From: Pollutimonas subterranea
GTDB lineage: Bacteria; Pseudomonadota; Gammaproteobacteria; Burkholderiales; Burkholderiaceae_B
Length of the DNA stretch: 64,000 nucleotides
Assembly (NCBI RefSeq): GCF_002849655.1
Contig: NZ_PDNW01000015.1
Span: forward strand, 1-64,000
Direction: 5' to 3'
Position 1 is the first letter of the stretch; the number at the start of each line of letters is the position of its first letter. The translations under genes were made by a program, and so were the position numbers. This document shows positions 17,007 through 27,032 of this stretch, in pieces. Below the pieces are notes generated by a model. That model saw only the letters and a list, made by a program, of their open reading frames with translations. It was not told the origin of the DNA and did not search any database.

Positions 17007-20000
17007 GGGGCCGACTCCGCCGGGTTAGCGTCGGCCCGGCGATTCGCCTTGACTCGCTGCGCAATGCGGTCAAACATCAGGTAGATGACCGGCGTTGTAA
17101 ACAAGGTAAGCACCTGGCTGCACAGCAGCCCACCGACCATGACCAAGCCCAGCGGCTGGCGCAGCTCCGAACCCGAGCCGGTGGCCAGCATCAGCGGAAT
17201 CGCACTGAACAGCGCCGCCAGCGTGGTCATGAGGATGGGGCGGAATCGCAACAGGGCTGCTTCGTGTATGGCGGCCCGGGGAGTTAGCCCCCGCTGGCGC
17301 TCGGCATCCAGCGCGAAGTCGATCATCATGATGGCGTTCTTCTTCACGATGCCGATCAATAGAATGATGCCGATAATCCCGATCATGTCCAGGTCGGAAC
17401 CGGTAATCAGCAAGGCCAGCAGCGCGCCGACCGCCGCCGACGGCAAGGTGGAAAGGATGGTGATGGGATGGATATAGCTTTCATACAGTATGCCCAGCAC
17501 GATATACATCGTTGCCACCGCGGCAAGCAGCAGCCACAAGGTTGATGACAATGACGACTGGAAGGCCTTGGCGGCACCCTGGTATTTCAGCTCGACGGAT
17601 GCAGGCATTCCGAGCGCTTGCTGCGCCACGCCGATGGCCTCTACCGCGTCCGACAGCGCAACGCCGGGTGCCAGATTGAACGAAATGGTCGTGGCCGGGA
17701 ATTGCCCCAGCCGCTCGATGGACAACAGCGCATCGCGCTGGCTGATCTGTGCCAGACTGCTGATCGGCACCGGTGTGCCGGACGCCGTGGGCACGTGGAT
17801 CTGGGCCAGCGCCTGCGGATTCTGGCGAAACTGCGATGCCACCTCCAGCACCACGCGGTACTGGGTGGACTGCGTAAAGATGGTGGAAATCAGGCGCTGG
17901 CCAAAAGCGTCGTACAAGGCATCGTCGATGGCCGCATTGCTCACCCCCAGTCGGGCCGCCGCATCACGGTCTATGGTCAATACCGTTTGCAGTCCATCCC
18001 CTTGCAAGTCGTCCACGACATCGACCAGCTCGGGCAGCGCCTGCAAGGCATCCACCAGGCGCGGCGTCCATTCAAGAAGCACGGCGTGATCCGGCTCGGA
18101 CAGGCTCATCTGGTACTGCGTGCGGCTGATGCGGTCATCCACCGTAAGGTCTTGCACGGGCTGCATGAACACCTGAATACCGGAGAGTGATTCCAGGCTC
18201 TCGCCGAGTCGCCGGATGACCGTCGAGGCATTGTCGCTACGCTCTGCCAAGGGCTTGAGCGCGATCTGCAGGCGCCCGGTATTCAAGGTGGCGTTGGTGC
18301 CGTCTATGCCGATGAACGACGACACCGCCGCCACATCGGGATCCTGCAATATCCGGTCAACGGCCAATTGCTGGCGCTGCGCCATGGAACTGAACGACAC
18401 GGTCTGCGGGCCCTGGCTGATGGCCTGGATCAGGCCGGTGTCCTGCTGCGGGAAAAATCCCTTGGGCACCGCCACATAAAGCAGTCCGGTGAACACCAGC
18501 GTACCGAAGGCGACCCACAAAGTCGCCCGCTGATGGGCCAGCACCCAGATCAGGCCACGGTCATAAGCACTGACCAGCCGGTCCATGGCGGCACCTGACC
18601 AGCGCTGGAAACGCCCATACTTCATCTCCGATTCCGGCTTGAGCAGGCGCGCGCACATCATGGGTGTCAGCGTCAGCGAGATTGCGAGCGACAGCAGTAT
18701 GGCGACGGCCAGTGTGATGGCAAACTCGCGAAACAGGCGTCCAATCACGTCGCTCATGAACAGCAGCGGAATGAGCACCGCAATCAGGGACAACGTCAGC
18801 GACACCAGCGTGAAGCCAATTTGCGAGGCGCCCTTCAGCGCGGCCTTCATGGCGCTTTCGCCCTTCTCGATATGCCTCGCGATGTTCTCGATCATGACGA
18901 TGGCGTCGTCCACGACAAAGCCGGTGGCCACCGTCAGCGCCATCAGCGTCAGGTTGTTCACGCTGAAGCCGGCCAGGTACATGATGCCGAAGGTCCCGAC
19001 CAGCGACAAGGGCACCACCACGCTGGGAATAAAGGTCGCCGTCCAGCTGCGCAGGAACACGAAAGTAACCAGCACCACCAGCGCAATGGCCAGCAGCATT
19101 TCGATCTGCACGTGGTCGATCGAATCGCGTATGGTCTGCGTGCGGTCGGTGGCCACCACCACGTCCACACCCGCAGGCAAGGCCGTTTTCAGCGATGGCA
19201 GCATGGCCAGCACCTTATCCACGACCTCGATGACATTGGCGCCGGGCTGCCGCTGGATGTTCAGCAAGATGGCCGGCGTCTTGCCTATCCAGGCGGCCTG
19301 GCGCGTATTCTCGGCATCTTGCTTGGCCTCGGCCACGTCGCGCAAGCGCAGCGGCGCGCCATTCTCGTAGGCCACGATCAATTGCTCGTAATCTTCGATC
19401 GTCTTCAGTTGGTCGTTGGCATTGATGGTGGTGGAACGCTCGGGGCCATCGAGGTTGCCCTTGGGCTGGTTCACGTTGGCGCCGGTGATGGCCGTGCGCA
19501 GGCTGGACAAGGTAAGGTTGTGCGCCGCCAGCGCTTGCGGATTGGCCTGTATGCGCACGGCCGGACGTTGCCCACCCGCAATGCTGACCAGACCCACCCC
19601 GGAAATCTGTGAGAGCTTCTGGGCCACCCTGATGTCGATCAGGTCGCGGACTTCGTACAGCGGCAGCGTGGGCGAGGTGATCGCCAGGCTGATCACCGGC
19701 GTATCGGCGGGATTGACCTTGTTGTAGATCGGCGGAGCGGGCAAATCGTTGGGCAACAGGTTCGACGCTGCGTTGATGGCCGCCTGCACTTCCTGCTCGG
19801 CCACATCGAGAGCCAGGTCCAGGTCGAACTGCAGGGTAATGACCGACGATCCGCCGGAGCTCGATGACGTCATTTGCGTCATGCCCGGCATCTGCCCGAA
19901 CTGGCGCTCGAGCGGCGACGTGACCAGCGCCGTCATGACATCCGGGCTGGCACCCGGATACAGCGTACTCACCTGTATGGTCGGGTAATCCACCTGCGGC

Positions 20001-20110
20001 AAGGCCGACACCGGCAGCAGGCGATAGGCCAGGATGCCCGATATAAGCAGCGCCACCATCGCGAGCGTGGTGGCAACAGGACGCAGGATAAAAAGGCGCG
20101 AAAGGTTCAC
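17003..20110 (-). CDS. mdtB: RND multidrug efflux pump, MdtB-like inner membrane subunit
   Basis: A 1035-residue RND transporter homologous to the gene that follows. It opens [20 protein letters not shown] and contains [20 protein letters not shown], typical of MdtB, and the helix-4 motif [13 protein letters not shown] with both aspartates. Twelve helices and duplicated porter domains are evident. It starts nine bases after the mdtA stop and overlaps mdtC by four. Having two different RND subunits in one operon is the hallmark of the MdtABC type rather than AcrAB. Confidence 0.93.
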   Translation of the reverse strand: MNLSRLFILRPVATTLAMVALLISGILAYRLLPVSALPQVDYPTIQVSTLYPGASPDVMTALVTSPLERQFGQMPGMTQMTSSSSGGSSVITLQFDLDLALDVAEQEVQAAINAASNLLPNDLPAPPIYNKVNPADTPVISLAITSPTLPLYEVRDLIDIRVAQKLSQISGVGLVSIAGGQRPAVRIQANPQALAAHNLTLSSLRTAITGANVNQPKGNLDGPERSTTINANDQLKTIEDYEQLIVAYENGAPLRLRDVAEAKQDAENTRQAAWIGKTPAILLNIQRQPGANVIEVVDKVLAMLPSLKTALPAGVDVVVATDRTQTIRDSIDHVQIEMLLAIALVVLVTFVFLRSWTATFIPSVVVPLSLVGTFGIMYLAGFSVNNLTLMALTVATGFVVDDAIVMIENIARHIEKGESAMKAALKGASQIGFTLVSLTLSLIAVLIPLLFMSDVIGRLFREFAITLAVAILLSLAISLTLTPMMCARLLKPESEMKYGRFQRWSGAAMDRLVSAYDRGLIWVLAHQRATLWVAFGTLVFTGLLYVAVPKGFFPQQDTGLIQAISQGPQTVSFSSMAQRQQLAVDRILQDPDVAAVSSFIGIDGTNATLNTGRLQIALKPLAERSDNASTVIRRLGESLESLSGIQVFMQPVQDLTVDDRISRTQYQMSLSEPDHAVLLEWTPRLVDALQALPELVDVVDDLQGDGLQTVLTIDRDAAARLGVSNAAIDDALYDAFGQRLISTIFTQSTQYRVVLEVASQFRQNPQALAQIHVPTASGTPVPISSLAQISQRDALLSIERLGQFPATTISFNLAPGVALSDAVEAIGVAQQALGMPASVELKYQGAAKAFQSSLSSTLWLLLAAVATMYIVLGILYESYIHPITILSTLPSAAVGALLALLITGSDLDMIGIIGIILLIGIVKKNAIMMIDFALDAERQRGLTPRAAIHEAALLRFRPILMTTLAALFSAIPLMLATGSGSELRQPLGLVMVGGLLCSQVLTLFTTPVIYLMFDRIAQRVKANRRADANPAESAP

Positions 20111-20119
20111 GAACCGTCC

Positions 20120-21403
20120 TTACTGTGCGCTGGGTGCGCCGGAAACCGGCGCACCCGCGGCCGGCGCTCCGGTTCGGGGAGCGCGCGCCTTGGACGCCGC
20201 GCTATCGTCCGGGCCGGCCGGTGTCGCCGCTGTGTCGCTGACGACCTCAACCTTCGCCCCTTCGCGCAAGCGGTCCAGACCTTCCACTACGACACGCTGG
20301 CCGGCCGTGAGGCCCGAAGCCACCGCTACGCGTCTTCCGTCGACCCTGCCAATGACAATCGCTTGCACGTGCACCTTGCTTTCGTCATCCACCACATAGA
20401 CGAACGCGCCGATCGAACCCTGCTGCACAGCCATAGTCGGCACGACCAGCGACTGGGCGGTGCCGACCCGCAGGCGCACGTTGACAAATTGATTCGGAAA
20501 CAAGGACTCGTCTTCGTTGGCAAAGCGCGCCTTGAGCCTTACCGTGCCGGTGGCGACATCGATTTGATTATCCAGCGCCATCAATTCACCCGTAGCGATC
20601 TTGCGGATGTCGTCCCGGTCGTACAGCTCGACGGCCAGCGTTTGCCCGGCACGGATCTTTTCCTGCACATCGGGTAATTGCGCCTGGGGCAAGGTAAACA
20701 TTACAGAAATAGGTTGCGTCTGCGTGATGACCACGAGGCCGTCGGTATTCGACGCGTTGATCATGTTGCCTTGGTCAAGTTTGCGTAAGCCCAACCGCCC
20801 TGAAATCGGCGCGATGATGCGCGTGAAACTCAGTTGCAGCGCTGCGCTGTCGACGGCGGCCTGGTCGCTTTTGCGCGACCCCAGGAATTGCTGGACCAGC
20901 GCCGCTTGAGCGTCCACCTGCTGCTTGGCAATGGAACTCTGCTTGAACAGCAACTGGTAGCGCTGCAGGTCGCGTTGCGCATTCTTCAACTGCGCTTCAT
21001 TCTGCGTCTGCTGGCCCAATGCCTGGTCCAGTTCCACCTGATAGCTGCGCGGATCGATCTGCGCCAGCAAATCGCCCTCTTGGACCTTCTGGCCATCGCG
21101 AAAGGCGATTTTTTGAAGTTCGCCATCGACGCGGCTGCGTACCGTAACGGTATTGAAGGCGGTGACCGTGCCTATGGCTTTCAGCGTGTGATCGATTGGA
21201 CCGGTTTCGACCGTGGCCAGCCTGACTGGAACCGGCATGCCCGCAGGCATCCCTCGCCGCATCGACTGCCCGCCCTGATTGGCGGGCGCCGTAGAGCCCT
21301 TGGCAAAAAACCAATAGCCGCCGGCAATCGCCAGCACCAGCAAAATGGCCCACAGCCAAAGGCCGCCGCGGCGACGGGAAGGTTCGGAGCTTGATTCCGA
21401 CAT
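20120..21403 (-). CDS. mdtA: RND efflux periplasmic adaptor, MdtA-like
   Basis: The 427-residue membrane fusion protein has an N-terminal anchor helix (WAILLVLAIAGGYWFFA), a lipoyl half-motif GTVTAFNTVTVRSRVDGELQ, a coiled-coil hairpin (about residues 135-200), a second lipoyl half ending FTRIIAPISGRLGLRKLDQG, and a beta-barrel domain. It links the pump to the outer membrane channel. The first gene of the mdtABC-oprM operon. The C-terminus is an Ala/Pro/Gly-rich tail of about 30 residues with repeats of GAPAAGAP type, which is unusual and probably disordered. The 250-base upstream region holds a palindromic hairpin but no recognised regulator site. Confidence 0.93.
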   Translation of the reverse strand: MSESSSEPSRRRGGLWLWAILLVLAIAGGYWFFAKGSTAPANQGGQSMRRGMPAGMPVPVRLATVETGPIDHTLKAIGTVTAFNTVTVRSRVDGELQKIAFRDGQKVQEGDLLAQIDPRSYQVELDQALGQQTQNEAQLKNAQRDLQRYQLLFKQSSIAKQQVDAQAALVQQFLGSRKSDQAAVDSAALQLSFTRIIAPISGRLGLRKLDQGNMINASNTDGLVVITQTQPISVMFTLPQAQLPDVQEKIRAGQTLAVELYDRDDIRKIATGELMALDNQIDVATGTVRLKARFANEDESLFPNQFVNVRLRVGTAQSLVVPTMAVQQGSIGAFVYVVDDESKVHVQAIVIGRVDGRRVAVASGLTAGQRVVVEGLDRLREGAKVEVVSDTAATPAGPDDSAASKARAPRTGAPAAGAPVSGAPSAQ

Positions 21404-21620
21404 GCACAGTTCTCCGGTTCATACGAAACAGCCGCCATTTTCGCCGATCGGAGACGCGACGGGCATCGAAATTCCGCATTTGTAATGCAACGCAACAACA
21501 ATTTATGCGACGGCTATCCACGTAGCATGAGTAACGCCGGTGGCGTCTTCGATCAGGGAGCGCCGCGACAGCGGCGCGAAAGTGGGAGGCCGGGCGAGGG
21601 AAATGACGGGCGCTACGAAC

Positions 21621-21647
21621 GGTGTGCTGTTTGCCAAACAGCGCACC
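21621..21647. repeat. Inverted repeat with GCTGTTT core between zapD and mdtA
   Basis: GGTGTGCTGTTT (21621-21632) and AAACAGCGCACC (21636-21647) form a 12-bp stem with one G-T pair around a 3-base loop. No T-run follows on either strand, so it is not a standard terminator. A stronger hairpin with the same GCTGTTTGG core lies at 55538-55568. The rest of 21404-21652 shows no gene; in related genomes the small zinc protein YacG often follows zapD, but no four-cysteine frame is present here. Confidence 0.5.
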
Positions 21648-21652
21648 AAGCC

Positions 21653-22405
21653 CTACACGTTACAACGGGCCAGTTTGAAGGGTACATCGGCGGTGACGGG
21701 CTGGGGCTTGAGTTCGCTGTCTTGCTTGGCAAACCTTACCCAGATCACGTATTTATTGGCGCTCATTTCGGGGAAAACGTTCAGGGCGGCATCCACCCAT
21801 ACCCGCAGAAGCTGGAACAACTTGCCGCCCAACATGTCCTGATAGGCGCCCTGGCGCGCAACCGCGTCGACCACGTCGCCGGAGTCCCGCAGCATACGCA
21901 GGATCAGGGCCAGGCCTTTGTACAGCGGCATAAAAGGCATGATCCACTGGCGCAGGTTGTCGGAACGCGCCTCGGGCGGCTTGATCTGCCATGAAAAATA
22001 CGAAGGCATGTCGACCTGGGAAGATCCTCCGGGCACCGACACCCTGCCCCGCAAGCTTGCGAGCCATTCGTTATCGCGCAATTCCTGGCCGACCCGGCCT
22101 TGCGCGCCAAGCTCGGCCGCTGCCGCCTGGATCTCGGCAAGCATGGCGTCAAGCATTTGGGGATCGACGCCAGGATGCTGGCGCAGCGCTCCCAGCGCCG
22201 TGCGCTGGCGTTCAAGGTCTTGAAGTACGGCACCGCGCAAGTCGGTTCGATCACAGATATCGAGCAGGTCGAACAGTGTCGTAACCGCGATATGGTGATA
22301 GTGCGCGTCGATGCCTTTGGCGAAGAAAAATAGCCTGTCGAACAGATGCTCGACCCTTAACAGAGACCGAACACGCTCATTGCAAGGATATTCATAAAGA
22401 ATCAC
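21653..22405 (-). CDS. zapD: Cell division protein ZapD
   Basis: ZapD (YacF, DUF1342) cross-links FtsZ filaments and stabilises the division ring. The 250-residue protein opens ILYEYPCNERVRSLLRVEHL, the conserved start of the family, and contains EIKPPEARSDN-like and KYVIWVRFAKQD segments typical of the C-terminal beta-domain. It sits 21 bases after coaE on the same strand, the usual order pilD-coaE-zapD in proteobacteria. Confidence 0.93.
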   Translation of the reverse strand: MILYEYPCNERVRSLLRVEHLFDRLFFFAKGIDAHYHHIAVTTLFDLLDICDRTDLRGAVLQDLERQRTALGALRQHPGVDPQMLDAMLAEIQAAAAELGAQGRVGQELRDNEWLASLRGRVSVPGGSSQVDMPSYFSWQIKPPEARSDNLRQWIMPFMPLYKGLALILRMLRDSGDVVDAVARQGAYQDMLGGKLFQLLRVWVDAALNVFPEMSANKYVIWVRFAKQDSELKPQPVTADVPFKLARCNV

Positions 22406-22426
22406 GCGACCAAAAACCTTTTTAAT

Positions 22427-23065
22427 TTAACGAGGGCTGCTGCTTGAAAACTGACCGGATGATTGCTGTGCCTGGGCACACCAGCTGACGTGCAGTGCCC
22501 AGGCGCGACGCTCGAGTTCTTCGACCTTGGTCTGCCCATCGTTCAACACTACATCGTCAGCCACGGCCAGACGGGCCTCGCGCGACGCTTGTGCGGACAT
22601 AATACGCCCAATAGCCTCTGACGTCAGCCCGCTGCGGGCCTTCACCCGCGCAACCTGAGTCGCCGTATCACAGTCAACCACGCAGATCCGGTCAACCCGA
22701 TCGCGCCACCGGCCCGACTCCACGAGCAAAGGCACGACGAAAACAAGATAACATCCTTGGGCGGATTCAGCCCTTCGTTTTGTAACCGATCCTATCAGCG
22801 GATGTATGATGGCTTCAAGCTGGCTACGAGCCTCGGGGCTTTCGAACACCAGCTCACGCATGGCCTCGCGATCCAAGGCGCCGGTGGGAGCGATGACATC
22901 GGGCCCGAAATGCTGGCGGATAGGCTCCATGGCCGCCCCGCCGGGTGCGGTGAGCTCATGGGCGATGACGTCGGTATCGACGATGGCGGCGCCCCATGAA
23001 GCAAAGAAGTCGGCAACACGGCTTTTGCCCGAGCCTATGCCGCCGGTCAGTCCTATCTTCAACAT
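22427..23065 (-). CDS. coaE: Dephospho-CoA kinase
   Basis: CoaE phosphorylates the ribose 3'-OH of dephospho-CoA in the last step of coenzyme A synthesis. The P-loop GLTGGIGSGKS is at residues 5-15 when translation begins at MLKIGL; the frame extends further upstream but family members start here, and AAAAGG lies upstream. The 212-residue length fits. The DTDVIAHELTAPGG and VPLLVESGRW motifs are present. The pantothenate gene panC of the same pathway is 2 kb away but is not co-transcribed with it. Confidence 0.94.
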   Translation of the reverse strand: MLKIGLTGGIGSGKSRVADFFASWGAAIVDTDVIAHELTAPGGAAMEPIRQHFGPDVIAPTGALDREAMRELVFESPEARSQLEAIIHPLIGSVTKRRAESAQGCYLVFVVPLLVESGRWRDRVDRICVVDCDTATQVARVKARSGLTSEAIGRIMSAQASREARLAVADDVVLNDGQTKVEELERRAWALHVSWCAQAQQSSGQFSSSSPR

Positions 23066-23126
23066 GCTGGGATACCTTTTCACCAAAAATACCAATGTAA
23101 CTCAGAGCCGGTCAAGACAGAACCGG

Positions 23127-23855
23127 TCAAATGGGCATGATCAGGTAAGACCCGAGCAGCAGGCCAGCCGTTCCGCTGGCTGCCAGGAAAGGTCCGAATG
23201 GATAGGCGCCGTCCGGCGCCAACGAGCGCTGACGCAGCATGGCGAACAACACTGCGGCGACGCACGACGCCAACAACACCATGGCCAGCGCGCGCCATCC
23301 CAGCCATGCACCCAGGGCCGCCAACAGTTTGAAGTCGCCATAGCCCATGCCCTCGCGCCCGCTCAGGCACTTGAAGACCCAGAACAAGGACCACAGAAAG
23401 CCGTAACCCGCCATTGCGCCCGCAACGGCGTCGCCCAATGAAATGCCGAAACCACCCCACGCAAGCGCCAAGCCCGCCCACATCAACGGCAGGGTCAAGG
23501 CATCGGGAAGCAACCTGGTATGGGCATCGATCAGGGCCAGTATCAGCAGCGTGGCACTGGCGACAGCCAGGGCGAGGGAAAACAGCGTATAGCCGTGCAC
23601 CAGCCCCAGGATAGCAAAACAGCTTGCCATGAGCACCGTACAAGCAGACATGATCTGGAAGGTAGCCACCACCTTTTGTGGAGTCGGCTGTAAAGCCCGC
23701 CCCAGCGCCCTGCGCAGGCAGGGAGAGTCCGGCTCGCCGCCGGCCATGAGCGCGGCAACATAAGCGTCGGCGACCAAGGCGCAATACGCACCGGCCAGGC
23801 CTCCGAGGACAGCGGCCGGCACAAGAGTCGCCATCGTGTAAAGCGTCTCTTGCAT
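23127..23855 (-). CDS. pilD: Type IV prepilin peptidase, short form
   Basis: An A24-family aspartic protease that cleaves leader peptides of type IV pilins and type II secretion pseudopilins in the inner membrane. Both active-site aspartates are in the expected motifs: LIDAHTRLLPDALTLPL and GMGYGDFKLLAAL. About seven membrane helices are evident. The protein is about 242 residues from the ATG at 23855 (a GTG at 23885 is possible), shorter than the usual 280-290. The cytoplasmic zinc-binding CxxC...CxxC region and the N-terminal methyltransferase domain are not recognisable, so it may cleave but not methylate. pilB and pilC are not adjacent. Confidence 0.82.
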   Translation of the reverse strand: MQETLYTMATLVPAAVLGGLAGAYCALVADAYVAALMAGGEPDSPCLRRALGRALQPTPQKVVATFQIMSACTVLMASCFAILGLVHGYTLFSLALAVASATLLILALIDAHTRLLPDALTLPLMWAGLALAWGGFGISLGDAVAGAMAGYGFLWSLFWVFKCLSGREGMGYGDFKLLAALGAWLGWRALAMVLLASCVAAVLFAMLRQRSLAPDGAYPFGPFLAASGTAGLLLGSYLIMPI

Positions 23856-23969
23856 AGCCACCCCGCTTGCTAATGAGTCCGGCACCGCTGCGTTTCTACA
23901 AACGACGACTTACCGGTCGGGCAATAAATGCGTAGAATGCTCATTGCCCCCTGTTGACGGAAAATTGCC

Positions 23970-24632
23970 ATGTCCTCCCCTGCCCAGCTCACCCGACTTT
24001 CGTTTTGCAAGCCCTTGGGCGCCGCCGTGTTCGCCATGGTTCTCGCTGGCTGTGCCCAGCAAAAAACATCGGGCTATTACGACACGCCGCATGACAACAC
24101 CATGACCGATGCCCAGATGCAGGCGCAGGGCCGAGACGTGGCCAGGGCGCCATCGCAGATACAGTTGGGTTTCGGTAATGAAAATGAAAAGGCGAACAAA
24201 CAGCAGTCCCCGCAACAGGCGGCGGAAAGCACAGCGGTAAAGGCGCGTGCCTTGGCAGAACCCAAGACCTTCCTGGGTACCGTGCCCTGCCTGGCCAATG
24301 CCGGCCCGGCCTGCTCCGCCTCGCGCGTAACGCTTACCCTGGCCCCCGCTGGACAGTGGCGTGCACGTACCGTTCTGCTTGATCATCCCGACGCCAAGAA
24401 CAACATCGTTCAGCAAGGCTGCTGGAATGTCGTCGGAACGCAGCCCTTGCGCATTGTGCTGCAGATGGCCAACGAAGCCACTAAGGCCAACCTTTCGTTC
24501 GTCAACGACAATGTGCTGCGCATCAACATGATCAATGACATCAAGCCTACGCTTGATTACCACCTGACCCGGCAGCAAGACATTGATCCTATCGACGAAA
24601 TTTCCAGCCAGGCACCGCTGCAGTGCGAATAA
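23970..24632 (+). CDS. Lipoprotein with NlpE-like domain
   Basis: The 220-residue product has a lipoprotein signal with lipobox VLAGC at about residues 25-29. After a polar linker rich in Gln, residues about 95-185 contain FLGTVPC, four cysteines and VTLTLAPAGQWRARTVLLD, reminiscent of the NlpE N-terminal barrel (YxGxLPCADC...TLTL). The CxxC of true NlpE is not conserved, so a role in copper or surface sensing is only a guess. Alternatives are an unrelated envelope lipoprotein. It is divergent from pilD and convergent with the HTH gene three bases away. Confidence 0.6.
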   Translation: MSSPAQLTRLSFCKPLGAAVFAMVLAGCAQQKTSGYYDTPHDNTMTDAQMQAQGRDVARAPSQIQLGFGNENEKANKQQSPQQAAESTAVKARALAEPKTFLGTVPCLANAGPACSASRVTLTLAPAGQWRARTVLLDHPDAKNNIVQQGCWNVVGTQPLRIVLQMANEATKANLSFVNDNVLRINMINDIKPTLDYHLTRQQDIDPIDEISSQAPLQCE

Positions 24633-24635
24633 CCG

Positions 24636-24866
24636 TTAAAACGGAACGCCTTGCGACATAATGCAGCGTGTTAATTCGACTGCATTCCTGACTTGCATTT
24701 TCTGGAAGATCCGGGCCCGATGGGCCTCGATGGTGCGCTGCGATACACCGAGTTCGGCAGCGATAATTTTGTTGGGCTTGCCCGATACCACGTAGTCCAT
24801 GACGTCGCGCTCGCGTGGCGTTAACAGCGATAAAGGCGAACCGCCGTGACTGCGTCCCTGTAGCAT
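24636..24866 (-). CDS. Stand-alone LuxR/GerE-type HTH protein
   Basis: A 76-residue protein that is almost only a LuxR-type DNA-binding domain: LLTPRERDVMDYVVSGKPNK, then IAAELGVSQRTIEAHRARIF and KMQVRNAVELTR. The receiver domain normally fused to FixJ/NarL-type regulators is absent. The ATG at 24866 is chosen because GGAG lies six bases upstream; longer in-frame starts lead into sequence with no protein-like features. Such minimal HTH proteins may bind DNA constitutively or be modulated by other regulators. Its targets are unknown. Confidence 0.75.
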   Translation of the reverse strand: MLQGRSHGGSPLSLLTPRERDVMDYVVSGKPNKIIAAELGVSQRTIEAHRARIFQKMQVRNAVELTRCIMSQGVPF

Positions 24867-25005
24867 GCTGATCTCCCGTCTATTGTCTATGCGCCATTCT
24901 GTCATGGCCAATAGACGGGGTCTCCTGTCAATTCTTACAGAACACTGCAACGGCGGCGCCGAGACACCGACTGCCGGTTTGCTGGCGCAGCGGTAATCGA
25001 CCGGG

Positions 25006-25884
<879 letters not shown>

Positions 25885-26733
25885 TCAGGCGGCGGCGCGT
25901 ATATAGGACAAACGCAAATAAATGGGGGCGTAGGGTTCGGCCTGGGTGATATCCAGCAGCGACTCGCGCGCCAGCTCCAGCATGGCCAGGAAATGCACGA
26001 CAAGGATGGCCGCCGAGTCGCCATCGACCACGCGCTCGCTGAAAAGCTCGGTGAATTCCATGAATCGTACGTCGCTTAACCGTCGCAGGATCTGGCTCAT
26101 GTGGTCGCGCACGGATAACTGTTCGCGGGTGATGCGATGATGTTGGTTGAGCTTGGCGCGGCGCATGATGTCGAGCCAGGCGCTGCGCAAGTCGTCGGGA
26201 CTGACATCGGGCAAGAGGCGTTCAACTTCCAGGTCCATGAATGCATGCGTACGCTGGAAGTCCCTGCCCAGCTGCGGCAAGGCGTCGAGCTTGCGCGCGG
26301 CCAGCTTCATTTGTTCGTATTCAAGCAAACGCCTGACCAGTTCGGCCCGTGGATCGTCGACCTCTTCGCCGCTATCGGATTTCTTGACCGGCAGCAACAT
26401 GCGCGACTTGATTTCGATAAGCAGCGCCGCCATAAGCAGATATTCGCCCGCCAGCTCGAGATTATGCTTGCGTATCTGTTCCACGTAAGAAAGATACTGC
26501 TTGGTAACCTCGGCCATGGGAATATCAAGGACGTTGAAATTCTGCTTGCGTATCAGGTAGAGCAGCAAGTCTAGCGGGCCCTGGAATGTTTCCAGGAATA
26601 CTTCCAGGGCATCCGGAGGAATATACAAATCGTGGGGCATGGCAAACAACGGCTCGCCATACAGGCGAGCCAAGGCTACGCTATCGACCACGTCGGGGGT
26701 GCTATCGATGGCCGGCTTGACCAAAGCATCCAT
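25885..26733 (-). CDS. scpA: Segregation and condensation protein A
   Basis: ScpA is the kleisin subunit of the Smc-ScpAB condensin that organises and segregates the chromosome. The N-terminal signature FQGPLDLLLYLIRKQNFNVL and IPMAEVTKQYLSYV, LAGEYLLMAALLIEIKSRML are intact, and the C-terminal winged helix is present. The ATG at 26733 is chosen because GGAGG lies seven bases upstream, giving 282 residues; an ATG at 26763 is in frame without such a site. It follows the DUF3460 gene closely. scpB is not adjacent. Confidence 0.92.
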   Translation of the reverse strand: MDALVKPAIDSTPDVVDSVALARLYGEPLFAMPHDLYIPPDALEVFLETFQGPLDLLLYLIRKQNFNVLDIPMAEVTKQYLSYVEQIRKHNLELAGEYLLMAALLIEIKSRMLLPVKKSDSGEEVDDPRAELVRRLLEYEQMKLAARKLDALPQLGRDFQRTHAFMDLEVERLLPDVSPDDLRSAWLDIMRRAKLNQHHRITREQLSVRDHMSQILRRLSDVRFMEFTELFSERVVDGDSAAILVVHFLAMLELARESLLDITQAEPYAPIYLRLSYIRAAA

Positions 26734-26771
26734 TCCCGCGCCTCCAGCCCCGGACAAAGGCATGGGACCGA

Positions 26772-26960
26772 TTAGTTGGTCTGGTACACGTATGGCTTTT
26801 GCGGAACACGCCCGGCACGATAACCGTCTTGAAGTTCCGGATCGATGTGCTTGTCCCAAAGACGTCCGCGCCCTTCGCGCTGACGCGCCTCGGTGTCAGG
26901 ATGCTCTGCCTTGTACTTTTTCAGAAATTGCGTAATTTCCGACTCGAAATTCTTTGCCAT
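26772..26960 (-). CDS. DUF3460 small protein
   Basis: A 62-residue charged protein opening MAKNFESEITQFLKKYKAEH and ending RVPQKPYVYQTN, the conserved pattern of DUF3460, a family found beside scpA in Burkholderiales. The function is unknown. It is predicted cytoplasmic and helical, with no cysteines or membrane segment. Confidence 0.88.
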   Translation of the reverse strand: MAKNFESEITQFLKKYKAEHPDTEARQREGRGRLWDKHIDPELQDGYRAGRVPQKPYVYQTN

Positions 26961-27032
26961 AATGCGTAAAGACCAAATCTGGTTAACCGACGAAACCCAA
27001 GTTTACTTCACTCGAGCAGAACTGAGTGCCTG

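Noticed and set aside
21404-21652. yacG after zapD
   Set aside because: No frame with four conserved cysteines exists in the interval.
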